Assembly: GCA_045541355.1 (NCBI GenBank)
Contig: JAZQIW010000093.1
Span: 1 to 43,464 of the forward strand
Direction of reading: 5' to 3'
From: UMGS1387 sp045541355
GTDB taxonomy: Bacteria > Bacillota > Clostridia > Oscillospirales > CAG-382
Length of the DNA stretch: 43,464 nucleotides
Shown: piece after piece, positions 1 through 6,728 of the stretch
How the letters are laid out: each line of letters starts with the position of its first letter
How positions within the stretch are numbered: the stretch's first letter is position 1
Notes under the pieces: model-generated
What the model was told of the DNA's origin: nothing
The model's input: the letters and a program-made list of their open reading frames with translations, nothing else
The model's database searches: none
Translations under genes and position numbers: made by a program

Positions 1-46
1 TAATAATGTAAGATATTTGTTGTAATTTACGGCAGGGAGGGATTGT

Positions 47-907
47 ATGTTCACAAGAAACGAAAAAAACGGCGTTTGCTTTTACACAAGTCCCATATTT
101 GAAAAGCACGGCATAGTCCACGGCTTTTTCACCCGACACGGCGGTGTAAGCGGCGGCTGTTTTGATTCCCTCAACGTGAGCACGGCGCGACGTGACAAAG
201 ACGGAAGTCTTGACAGTCCGAAAAATGTCCTTGAAAACTATCGGCGTGCCCTGTCGGCACTCGGCACGGCACCAGAAAAGGCGGTCGGTGCAAAGCAGGT
301 ACATGAGGCGGTGGTTTTAAGGGTGGAAAACGCCGACGGTGGCAGAGGAATAATTCCTGACGCCGGCGAAATGTCCGGCTGTGACGGGTTGTTCCTCGAC
401 GGTACGGCAAACGAAGTTGATGCTCTGTGTGTTAAAACCGCCGACTGCGTGCCGATACTCCTTTCATCAAAAGACGGCAAAGAGGTTTCTGCCGTTCATG
501 CAGGCTGGAGAGGAACGGTCGCAGACATTGTAACGAGGGCGGCGGAGAAATTCGCCTGCGGAAAAGAAGATATAATCTGTGCAATAGGACCTTGCATCGG
601 CGTATGCTGTTACGAGGTGGGCGAGGAAGTATATGAGGCGGTAAATAGATTATTTGCTTTAAAGGGCATTGCGGACAAAACAGACATTATGTTCAGAAAC
701 GTCTGCACCTGCTCGGCAAGTCCCAAGAAAAAAGCAAATCTTTCCGAGATAAACAGGCAACTTCTTATTGACTTCGGCATACCCAAAGAAAACATTGATG
801 TTTCGGGAATCTGTACAGCCTGTCACGAGGATGAATTTTTCTCACACAGGGCAAGCGGAGGATTTTCGGGAACGTTTCCATCAATCATTAAGCAGAATTC
901 TAATTAA
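47..907 (+). CDS. pgeF: Peptidoglycan editing factor PgeF (YlmD/YfiH, laccase-domain family)
   Basis: 286-residue protein of the DUF152/multicopper-polyphenol-oxidase-like family. Members are purine nucleoside-active enzymes, and the E. coli homologue keeps wrong amino acids out of peptidoglycan precursors. The family's His-Cys-His metal site is visible: H86 in KQVH, C134 in TADC and H151 in HAGWRGT. The early TRHGGVSGG motif (about residues 29-37) is also typical. The ATG at 47 follows a strong GGGAGGG ribosome site. It is the first gene in the window, and its own promoter probably lies at or before the left edge. A structured repeat begins 3 bases after the stop codon. Family assignment is firm; the exact cellular role here is inferred from homologues. 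Confidence 0.93.
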   Translation: MFTRNEKNGVCFYTSPIFEKHGIVHGFFTRHGGVSGGCFDSLNVSTARRDKDGSLDSPKNVLENYRRALSALGTAPEKAVGAKQVHEAVVLRVENADGGRGIIPDAGEMSGCDGLFLDGTANEVDALCVKTADCVPILLSSKDGKEVSAVHAGWRGTVADIVTRAAEKFACGKEDIICAIGPCIGVCCYEVGEEVYEAVNRLFALKGIADKTDIMFRNVCTCSASPKKKANLSEINRQLLIDFGIPKENIDVSGICTACHEDEFFSHRASGGFSGTFPSIIKQNSN

Positions 908-909
908 AC

Positions 910-1041
910 GGCTCCCTTGTGCAAAGGGAGCTGGCAGCGTTAGCTGACTGAGGGATTGTCGCTAAACTTCAAATTACAATCCCTCCGATTTTCGTCACGA
1001 ATTATGTGACGAAAACCACCTCCCTTTACACAAGGGAGACT
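910..1041. repeat. MITE-like palindromic element with terminal inverted repeats
   Basis: About 130 bases that fold back on themselves. The ends (about 911-930 and 1020-1040) are near-perfect inverted copies built around CTCCCTTGTGCAAAGGGAG versus CTCCCTTTACACAAGGGAG. Inside is a second inverted pair (AGGGATTGT at 951 and ACAATCCCT near 976) and a 10-bp hairpin TTTTCGTCAC/GTGACGAAAA at about 989-1015. It fills the gap between pgeF and the radical SAM gene and leaves the downstream ribosome site intact. No coding capacity. It looks like a non-autonomous mobile or REP-like element and may also act as a terminator. No second copy was found in this window. Confidence 0.7.
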
Positions 1042-1069
1042 TACAAGATAAACTCAAAAGGAAATTTCA

Positions 1070-1918
1070 ATGAAAGACATATATAACAAAGCATATCTTG
1101 AAATAACAAATGTTTGTAACCTTTCCTGTTCCTTCTGCAAGGGAACAGACAGGGAAAAGGCATTTATATCGGAAGAAAACTTCACGCTGGCGGCAACAAA
1201 GCTGCGCAAAGTTACCTCCTACATATATTTTCATATTCTCGGCGAGCCGACGCTTCATCCGAATTTGCAAAGGCTTCTCGAAATCTGCAACGAGCTTGAT
1301 TTTAAGGTTATTATTACCACCAACGGCACGCTTCTGTCAAAGGTCGGGGATATTTTACTCTCATCCCCTGCCCTTCACAAGGTTAACATCTCGCTTCACG
1401 CACTTGAGGCAAACGAGGCTCTTTCCTTTAACGAATATCTTGACGGCTGTGCCGAGTTTGCAAGGAAAATGTCGGAAATAGGCAAAATATGCGTGCTTCG
1501 ACTGTGGAACGGAGATTCTGACGGAAAATACGGCAGCGGCAAGCTGAACGAGGGCATAATATCACGGTTGGAAAAGAGCTTTGACAGGGGCTTGTGGTCG
1601 GAAAACACCAAAGGCTTTCGGCTGTCGGATAAGCTGTTTTTAGAGTTTGCCGAGCGCTTTGAATGGCGCGAGGAAGACGGCGACGGGAAGGTACACTGTT
1701 ACGGGCTTCGCGACCAGATAGGTGTACTGTGCGACGGAAGGGTTGTCCCTTGCTGCATTGACTGTGACGGTGTAATTACCCTCGGCAACATATTCAAAGA
1801 CGACATCATGGATATAATAAACTCTCCTCTTGCCAAAGAAATGGCACAGGGATTCCGAAACGGAAAAGCGGTACACCCTTATTGCAAAGGGTGCGGATTT
1901 GTAAAAACAAGATTGTAA
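1070..1918 (+). CDS. Radical SAM protein with SPASM-type C-terminal cysteines
   Basis: 282 residues. The N-terminal CNLSCSFC motif (C16, C20, C23) binds the [4Fe-4S] cluster that cleaves S-adenosylmethionine. It is followed by a radical SAM barrel with the HILGEPTLHP segment (about residues 55-64). The C-terminus carries further cysteines (C210, C221, C228, C229, C232, C272, C275) in a SPASM-like pattern that would hold one or two auxiliary clusters. SPASM proteins often modify peptides or act as maturases, but no precursor peptide lies next to this gene, so the substrate is unknown. The double-glycine peptide at 6.5 kb is about 4.5 kb away on the other strand; a link is possible but unsupported. 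The start is chosen from the AAAGGA ribosome site 7 bases upstream. Confidence 0.85.
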   Translation: MKDIYNKAYLEITNVCNLSCSFCKGTDREKAFISEENFTLAATKLRKVTSYIYFHILGEPTLHPNLQRLLEICNELDFKVIITTNGTLLSKVGDILLSSPALHKVNISLHALEANEALSFNEYLDGCAEFARKMSEIGKICVLRLWNGDSDGKYGSGKLNEGIISRLEKSFDRGLWSENTKGFRLSDKLFLEFAERFEWREEDGDGKVHCYGLRDQIGVLCDGRVVPCCIDCDGVITLGNIFKDDIMDIINSPLAKEMAQGFRNGKAVHPYCKGCGFVKTRL

Positions 1919-1992
1919 CCAAGTTTGACCGTTCTGATTTACAGCAAACAAACGGTGTGGCAATTGAACGATAAAAAAGGAGGTACGCTTTC

Positions 1993-2049
1993 GTGGAAAA
2001 GATGACAAATGCGAGTTCTTTTGCTTACTTTTCTGCGAAAGAAAAGTAA
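1993..2049 (+). other. Possible upstream micro-ORF and hairpin preceding the EamA gene
   Basis: An excellent ribosome site (AAGGAGGT, 1977-1984) sits 8 bases before a GTG at 1993 that opens an 18-codon frame ending in TAA at 2047-2049. One base later the ATG of the permease gene begins. A perfect 11-bp hairpin (2024-2034 with 2040-2050, loop GCGAA) lies inside the micro-ORF. The layout suggests that ribosomes load at 1977 and re-initiate at 2051, or that a hairpin repeat was inserted between the original ribosome site and its start codon. The peptide itself has no recognisable domain. Confidence 0.4.
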
Positions 2050-2050
2050 G

Positions 2051-2956
2051 ATGAATATTAAAAACTCCATTTACATAACACTTGCGGGAATATTCTGGGG
2101 AAGCATGGGACTTTTTGTACACGTGCTTACAGACACATTTGGATTCTCCTCAATTCAGGGTGCGGTAATAAGAATAACAACCTGTGTAATAATCTTAGGT
2201 CTTTTTCTGCTGATAAAGGACAGGAGTCTTTTCAGGGTAAATCCAAAGCACCTGCCGCTTCTTGCATCAAACGGGCTTATAAGCGTTTTACTTATGACAA
2301 GCTTTTATTTCGCCTCGGTAAGCGCGGGGACATCCATGTCAATAACGGCGGTTCTTGTATACACGGCACCGTTTATAGTTGTAATAATATCCTGTCTTTT
2401 TATGGGCGAAAGGTTTACGCTTCAAAAGGCGATTTCCCTTATCATTGCCTTTGCGGGATGCTGTCTTGTATCGCTGACAGATTCAGGAAAATCAACGCCG
2501 TTAGGACTTGTTTTCGGCGTATGCTCGGGTATTTCCTATGCCCTTTACAGCATACTCAGCACTGTGGCGTTAAGGAGAAAAATCCCATCCTTCACCGTGA
2601 CCTTCTACTCCTTTGTTTTTGCATCGGTCGGTTGCATTTTTATAGCAATCTTTACCGACATGGGAACGGTTTTTGCGGCAGCAAGCAACATCCCCGCTCT
2701 CGCACTTGCCGCACTTTCAACAGGTCTTGTTACAGCTGTTCTGCCCTTTACGCTTTACACAAAGGGGCTTTCGGGGACAAGCCCTGCCACAGCATCTATT
2801 ATGGCATATATTGAGCCCATTGCCGCCTGCGTTTTCGGATATTTCAGAGAAGAGAGAATGACATCTCCCATGATTTTCGGAATAGTGCTGACGGTGACGG
2901 CAATTATATTTCTGAACATAAAAATCCCGACGTTTTCGGGTAAGGAAAAGAAATGA
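2051..2956 (+). CDS. EamA/DMT-family permease
   Basis: 301 residues with about ten hydrophobic segments, the layout of drug/metabolite transporters of the EamA (RhaT/DUF6) class: two repeated five-helix halves. The opening segment FWGSMGLFVHVL and the glycine-rich helices in the second half fit the family. Such proteins export or import small metabolites; the substrate cannot be read from sequence. The ATG at 2051 is preferred because the sequence between 2009 and 2050 is a hairpin repeat that reads as an implausible basic extension; the in-frame ATG at 2009 would add 14 residues. No good ribosome site stands directly before 2051, so translational coupling to the micro-ORF is likely. Its stop overlaps the start of the DUF523 gene. 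Confidence 0.82.
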   Translation: MNIKNSIYITLAGIFWGSMGLFVHVLTDTFGFSSIQGAVIRITTCVIILGLFLLIKDRSLFRVNPKHLPLLASNGLISVLLMTSFYFASVSAGTSMSITAVLVYTAPFIVVIISCLFMGERFTLQKAISLIIAFAGCCLVSLTDSGKSTPLGLVFGVCSGISYALYSILSTVALRRKIPSFTVTFYSFVFASVGCIFIAIFTDMGTVFAAASNIPALALAALSTGLVTAVLPFTLYTKGLSGTSPATASIMAYIEPIAACVFGYFREERMTSPMIFGIVLTVTAIIFLNIKIPTFSGKEKK

Positions 2957-3396
2957 AAAGCTTACTTATAAGTGCCTGCCTATGCGGAGAAAAATGCAGG
3001 TATGACGGCAGAGACAATTTACTTAAAAACTTTGAGGTAATTACCCAAAACTTTTTAATTATCCCGGTGTGTCCCGAGGTTCTGGGCGGTCTTGAAACAC
3101 CGCGGAGTCCTTCTGAAATTTCAGGCGGCAGGGTAATTACAAGATGCGGAAAAGACGTGACGGATGAGTATATGAGAGGTGCACATCTTGCGCTGAAGGC
3201 GGCGCTTGAAAGCAAAGCTCAGTATGCTCTTATGAAGGCAAAAAGTCCCTCCTGCGGATGCGGGAAAATATATGACGGCACTTTTTCCGGCACGCTTACC
3301 GTCGGCGACGGAATAACGGTCAGGCTCTTAAAAGAGAACGGAATAAGGGTGTTCGACGAAACACAGGTTTGCGAGCTTTTGGAGCACACAAAGTGA
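2953..3396 (+). CDS. DUF523 family protein (YbbK-like)
   Basis: 147 residues. The N-terminus LISACLCGEKCRYDG, the CPEVLGGL segment (about residues 40-47) and the KSPSCGCGKIYDG segment near residue 97 are the cysteine-rich signatures of DUF523. Conserved cysteines suggest metal or cofactor binding, but the biochemical function of the family is not established. The ATG overlaps the stop of the EamA gene by four bases (ATGA), so the two are translationally coupled and co-transcribed. Length is typical for the stand-alone DUF523 domain. Confidence 0.88.
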   Translation: MKSLLISACLCGEKCRYDGRDNLLKNFEVITQNFLIIPVCPEVLGGLETPRSPSEISGGRVITRCGKDVTDEYMRGAHLALKAALESKAQYALMKAKSPSCGCGKIYDGTFSGTLTVGDGITVRLLKENGIRVFDETQVCELLEHTK

Positions 3397-3463
3397 CGAG
3401 AATTTCATATCGGGCAAGCGGCGGCGATTTTTGACCTTGCCCTACGGCAAACGGAGGAAGAAA

Positions 3464-3919
3464 ATGACAAATTCATCCCTTATTTACATAAAAAAAGACG
3501 GAAAATACCTTATGCTTCACCGTGTCAAAAAGAAAAACGACATAAACCATGACAAATGGATTGGCATAGGCGGCAAATTCAACGAGGGGGAAAGTCCCGA
3601 GGACTGTGTACGGCGTGAAACCCTTGAGGAAACAGGGCTCATTCTCGGCAAGGTATCCTACCGCGGCATTATAACATTTGTTTCCGGCGGCGACACCGAA
3701 TACATGCACCTTTTCACATCAAGCGACTTTTCGGGCAAGCTTATGGAAAGCTGCGACGAGGGAAATCCCGAATGGGTAGACATTCCCGATGTATACTCTC
3801 TTCCGATATGGGAGGGAGACAAGGTTTTCTTAAAGCTTATTGAAAGCGACGAGACGCCTTTCTTTTCACTTAAGCTTATTTATGAGGGGGACACTTTGGT
3901 ACAAAGCATACTATACTGA
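3464..3919 (+). CDS. NUDIX hydrolase (MutT/8-oxo-dGTP-type)
   Basis: 151 residues. A complete Nudix box is visible: GGKFNEGESPEDCVRRETLE followed by ETG, matching G-x5-E-x7-R-E-x2-E-E-x-G, about residues 36-58. The N-terminal SLIYIKKDGKYLMLHR strand and the position of the box fit small MutT-like enzymes that hydrolyse oxidised or surplus nucleoside diphosphate derivatives; the substrate is not determinable. The ATG at 3464 is chosen over upstream in-frame codons because GGAGGA at 3453-3458 is ideally spaced. A terminator follows at 3961, so this is the last gene of the first plus-strand group. Confidence 0.88.
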   Translation: MTNSSLIYIKKDGKYLMLHRVKKKNDINHDKWIGIGGKFNEGESPEDCVRRETLEETGLILGKVSYRGIITFVSGGDTEYMHLFTSSDFSGKLMESCDEGNPEWVDIPDVYSLPIWEGDKVFLKLIESDETPFFSLKLIYEGDTLVQSILY

Positions 3920-3960
3920 GGGGTTTCACTTTTTTGGGGGTACATTTTTACTTATCGGGA

Positions 3961-3998
3961 GTCTTGCACATTACCATGTGCGAGGCTTTTTTCTTTTT
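3961..3998 (+). terminator. Intrinsic terminator after the NUDIX gene
   Basis: An 11-bp stem with two G-T pairs (3961-3971 with 3976-3986, loop TACC) is followed by a T-rich tract (3987-3998). It lies 41 bases after the stop codon. Confidence 0.8.
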
Positions 3999-3999
3999 A

Positions 4000-4080
4000 G
4001 TTACTTTTTTGTGATGTAGGAGTAACGCGGCTTGCGAGCCGCGGAACTTCCTGCCCGATAAAAATGAAACATAAAAAAGT
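4000..4080 (+). repeat. Dispersed hairpin module X, copy 1
   Basis: The core at 4026-4070 contains a 7-bp stem CGCGGCT/AGCCGCG (loop TGCG) followed by GAACTTCCTGCC, GATAAAA and AAC. It matches 22368-22412 on the same strand at 40 of 45 positions by eye. Two of the five differences fall in the hairpin loop, leaving the stem intact. Upstream, GTTACT...AGTAAC (4000-4026) pairs weakly; in copy 2 the equivalent is an 11-bp hairpin. There is no coding potential. Confidence 0.7.
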
Positions 4081-4111
4081 AAAAACGCTGATGCCTGCTT
4101 TGGCATCAGCG
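4081..4111 (-). terminator. Intrinsic terminator of the peptide-exporter transcript
   Basis: Read on the minus strand, a perfect 10-bp stem CGCTGATGCC/GGCATCAGCG with a 6-base loop (4086-4111) is followed by five T residues (4085-4081). It lies 115 bases after the exporter's stop codon and forms the last hairpin of repeat module Y, copy 1. Confidence 0.82.
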
Positions 4112-4212
4112 AATCGCTTCAATCGAGAATAATACGTGTTGTTCAAATCCAAAAAAGAAATGTTCCTTTTACGGTTTCTTTTGACGAACCTTTTCTTTTT
4201 CTAAAGAAAAGG
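4086..4212 (-). repeat. Three-hairpin 3'-UTR module Y, copy 1
   Basis: On the minus strand the module starts 14 bases after the exporter stop codon. Hairpin 1 is CCTTTTCTTT-AGAA-AAAGAAAAGG (4189-4212). Hairpin 2 pairs AAAAGAAA with TTTCTTTT inside the conserved middle (4135-4182). Hairpin 3 is the terminator at 4086-4111. The 48-base middle matches 22007-22053 with one mismatch and one single-base indel. Hairpin 1 differs from copy 2 by a compensated outer pair (C-G against G-C) and by matched arm lengths; hairpin 3 has unrelated sequence but the same place. The element could be a conserved RNA structure or a mobile repeat. Confidence 0.7.
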
Positions 4213-4226
4213 TGGAAAACCGTTTT

Positions 4227-6389
4227 CTATGTAGCCCTGTCGCAGAACTTTTTGTAAAGTCCGTTGTTTTGGACAAGCTGTTCATGGGTACCGCTTTCGA
4301 CAATTTCTCCGTTATCCATAACAAAAATTCTGTCACAGTTTTTTATTGTACCGAGCCTGTGAGCGATAATGATACAGGTAATACCCTCAAGAGACTCAAT
4401 CGTCTGCTTAATGCTCTGTTCGGTTACGGTATCAAGATTGCTTGTCGCCTCATCCATTATCAGAACAGACGGCTTTTTAAGAAGTGCTCTTGCAATGGCA
4501 AGGCGTTGTCTCTGTCCTCCGGAAAGGCTGTGCCCATTTTCGCCGAGAACCGTATTATATCCGAGAGGAAGACTTTGTATAAACTCATCTGCATGGCTCT
4601 TACGGCAGGCTTTTTCTATTTCGCTGAAGGGAATGCTTTCATCGCCCATGGTAAGGTTATTCATTATTGTGTCGGAAAAGAGGAATACCTCCTGCGAAAT
4701 ATAGGCAATACCGCTTCTTACACTCTTTGGGCAAAGCTTTGACAAATCCTGTCCGCCCACATATACGCTTCCCTTTTCGGGGGTATAAAACGCCATAATC
4801 AGCTTTGCAAGCGTGGTTTTCCCCGAACCGCTTTCACCGACAAAGGCAACGTGCTCTCCGCTTTTTATTTCAAGGCTTATATCCTTAAGAACAAGCTGTC
4901 TGAAGCCGTATCTGAAATCCACATTCTCAAATCTTACATCATTTCCCATTAAAACGGGCTCTGCATCCTTTTCGGTTTCAAGGGCAAGGATATCATCAAG
5001 TCTTTCTGCGGCGACAAATGCAGTCTGAAGCTTTGGCTGAAGGTCAATTATACGCTGAATGGGGTCGAGAAAATATCCAAGAAGCGAATAAAAGGTAATC
5101 AGCGTTCCAAGACTTATGCTTTTATTAATGACAAGAAGCGTTCCGCAAAATAAAAGTGCAACAACGCCGAGGGATGCCACAAGAGACGAAAGTGCATCCT
5201 GTGCCGAATAAAAGCAAGCTGCCTTTACCGAAAGGTTTTCAAATTTTGTGAATTTTTCTTTCGTCTTTTCCTTTACCGACCTCTGCGCGCCGAATGCCTT
5301 AACAGTTTCCATGCCGTCAACCGTCTCTTTAAGATAAGAGGTGACAGAGGCATTCTGCTCCATTATTTTTTCGTTTATGCTCTTAATCGGTCTTACGAAA
5401 AGCGTTATAACCAGCGCATATGCCGCCACCGTAACAAGCGACACCAAAAAGAGCGTTCTGTCAAGGGAAAACAGCACAGCCGCACACACGACAACCATCA
5501 CCGTATCAAGAACAAGCGACAGGCTTGCGCCCGAAATTGCTTCACGTATGCTTGAAGCATCGTTGAAGCGGGACATGATTTCACCTGTGCTTCTGCTGTC
5601 AAGGTGCTTTGATGGAAGATCTGCCACGTGGTTATAATAGCCGAGCATGAGGGGCAGGTCTATGCGCTTTGACAAAAGGGCAAGAAAATATCCTCTCAGC
5701 GCCTGCATGACGGCACCAAACAGGTACAAAAGGGCAATTGCAGCACAAATCTTACCGAGGGAATATCCCATAAAGCCATCTCCGCCGGTATACCCGCTGT
5801 TTTCCATTCCCTCAATTATGATTTTAAAAATAAAGGTGCCGAGAATTCCTATAAAGCTTATGGCAAGGGACATGACAAGCACCGTGGCAAGTATGCCCTT
5901 CTGTCTTGTAACAAGCTTTACAAAGCCTCTGAGAGTTGCTTTATCCTCTTTTTTCTCTACAAATGCTTCTGTCTTTTCAAAGGTAATTATATGCCCTGTC
6001 CAATGGCTGAAGAAATCGGCGTATTTATACTTTTTTCTGCCCGAAGCAGGGTCGGCTGTATAAATATGATTTTTGGTTATTTTATAAACAACGACATAAT
6101 GCTCAAGCATTCCGTCAACAATAATTCTTGCTATGACGGGAAGGGAAAACTCGCCTGCTTTACAGCCGTCAACAAACTCATCGGGACTGCCTTCAAGCCC
6201 CTCGGCGAAAAGCCCTATCTTTTCTGCTCCCTTGACTATTCCGTACATATTTGCCCCCGCCGCATCAACGCCGATAAGCTCTCGGTATTTTGCCAAGGGC
6301 ATAAACAGTTTATAATGTGTGCATATCATCGAAAGACATGCCGCACCGCAGTCTTTTATGTCGTGTTGTTTTATCAGTCTTAATGACAT
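4227..6389 (-). CDS. Peptidase-containing ABC exporter (PCAT, C39 family)
   Basis: 720 residues in the classical PCAT order. An N-terminal C39 cysteine protease has C14 in DCGAACL, Q8 as likely oxyanion residue, H97 in EHYVV and D113 in ADPASG. A six-helix transmembrane domain follows (about 165-450), then an ABC ATPase with GESGSGKTT (Walker A), LSGGQRQR (signature), LIMDEATSNLD (Walker B) and the H-loop AHR. Such proteins cut double-glycine leaders and export the mature peptide. The ATG at 6389 is preferred: GAGGATG is well spaced, and the residues before it resemble no C39 start. It lies 86 bases downstream of a double-glycine peptide gene, its probable cargo. No HlyD-type accessory or immunity gene was recognised. 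Confidence 0.93.
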   Translation of the reverse strand: MSLRLIKQHDIKDCGAACLSMICTHYKLFMPLAKYRELIGVDAAGANMYGIVKGAEKIGLFAEGLEGSPDEFVDGCKAGEFSLPVIARIIVDGMLEHYVVVYKITKNHIYTADPASGRKKYKYADFFSHWTGHIITFEKTEAFVEKKEDKATLRGFVKLVTRQKGILATVLVMSLAISFIGILGTFIFKIIIEGMENSGYTGGDGFMGYSLGKICAAIALLYLFGAVMQALRGYFLALLSKRIDLPLMLGYYNHVADLPSKHLDSRSTGEIMSRFNDASSIREAISGASLSLVLDTVMVVVCAAVLFSLDRTLFLVSLVTVAAYALVITLFVRPIKSINEKIMEQNASVTSYLKETVDGMETVKAFGAQRSVKEKTKEKFTKFENLSVKAACFYSAQDALSSLVASLGVVALLFCGTLLVINKSISLGTLITFYSLLGYFLDPIQRIIDLQPKLQTAFVAAERLDDILALETEKDAEPVLMGNDVRFENVDFRYGFRQLVLKDISLEIKSGEHVAFVGESGSGKTTLAKLIMAFYTPEKGSVYVGGQDLSKLCPKSVRSGIAYISQEVFLFSDTIMNNLTMGDESIPFSEIEKACRKSHADEFIQSLPLGYNTVLGENGHSLSGGQRQRLAIARALLKKPSVLIMDEATSNLDTVTEQSIKQTIESLEGITCIIIAHRLGTIKNCDRIFVMDNGEIVESGTHEQLVQNNGLYKKFCDRAT

Positions 6390-6430
6390 TCGTAAAACAT
6401 CCTCATTAAAAAGTTCTGTATATACGCAAG

Positions 6431-6458
6431 CGACCTGCAAAAAATGCAGGTCGTTTTT
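6431..6458. promoter_or_regulatory. Intercistronic hairpin between peptide and exporter genes
   Basis: A perfect 9-bp stem CGACCTGCA/TGCAGGTCG with an all-A/T 5-base loop lies between the peptide stop and the exporter start. On the minus (sense) strand no T-tract follows, so it is probably a processing or stability element, or a leaky barrier, that sets peptide-to-exporter ratio. On the plus strand five T residues follow (6454-6458), giving a terminator shape that could block antisense transcription. Confidence 0.6.
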
Positions 6459-6475
6459 ATGCATATTAAGTTTAC

Positions 6476-6625
6476 TTATCTGCCGAGCTTGATTCTGTAA
6501 ACGCTGGGGTAAAGCTTTGCAAGTTCAGTACAGTATGTCTTGCACCAATAAAGCTGGTTGTCTCTGTATACGAATACGCCACCTGCATTTACCTTCTGCA
6601 TTTCTGTCTTATTCATCTTCTTCAT
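6476..6625 (-). CDS. Double-glycine-leader peptide (putative bacteriocin or signal precursor)
   Basis: 49 residues. The leader MKKMNKTEMQKVNAGG carries the double-glycine signature recognised by C39 exporters: a glutamate (E8) followed at fixed spacing by hydrophobic M9 and V12. The predicted mature part of 33-34 residues is cationic (six K/R against two D/E), unusually aromatic (five Tyr, one Trp, one Phe) and has two cysteines in a CKTYC arrangement that could form a disulfide. The start is fixed by an AAGGGGGGAT ribosome site; an upstream in-frame codon at 6691 would add residues encoded by the promoter itself. The exporter gene follows directly. No maturase is adjacent, so an unmodified or disulfide-bonded peptide is the simplest view. 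Bacteriocin and pheromone cannot be told apart. Confidence 0.85.
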   Translation of the reverse strand: MKKMNKTEMQKVNAGGVFVYRDNQLYWCKTYCTELAKLYPSVYRIKLGR

Positions 6626-6662
6626 CTGTATCCCCCCTTCCAATAATAATACCTTTTGCCTA

Positions 6663-6691
6663 ATTTTAACACGCTTTTTCACTTTTGTCAA
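6663..6691 (-). promoter_or_regulatory. Sigma-A promoter of the peptide-exporter operon
   Basis: On the minus strand, TTGACA (6691-6686), a 17-base spacer and TAAAAT (6668-6663) form a near-perfect vegetative promoter 38 bases before the peptide start. It lies between the end of proB and the peptide gene, so the peptide operon has its own strong start. Confidence 0.85.
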
Positions 6692-6728
6692 GAGATAAAG
6701 TGCTCTTTTATGTACTCAAAACGCCCAT

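Noticed and set aside
1070..1918. Radical SAM/SPASM protein as maturase for the double-glycine peptide
   Set aside because: The genes are about 4.5 kb apart, on opposite strands and in different transcripts, and the peptide lacks a recognisable modification motif. The idea is kept only as a remote possibility.
6431..6458. Plus-strand terminator of a plus-strand gene
   Set aside because: The hairpin has a plus-strand T-tract but no plus-strand gene lies upstream, so it was recorded as an intercistronic hairpin instead.
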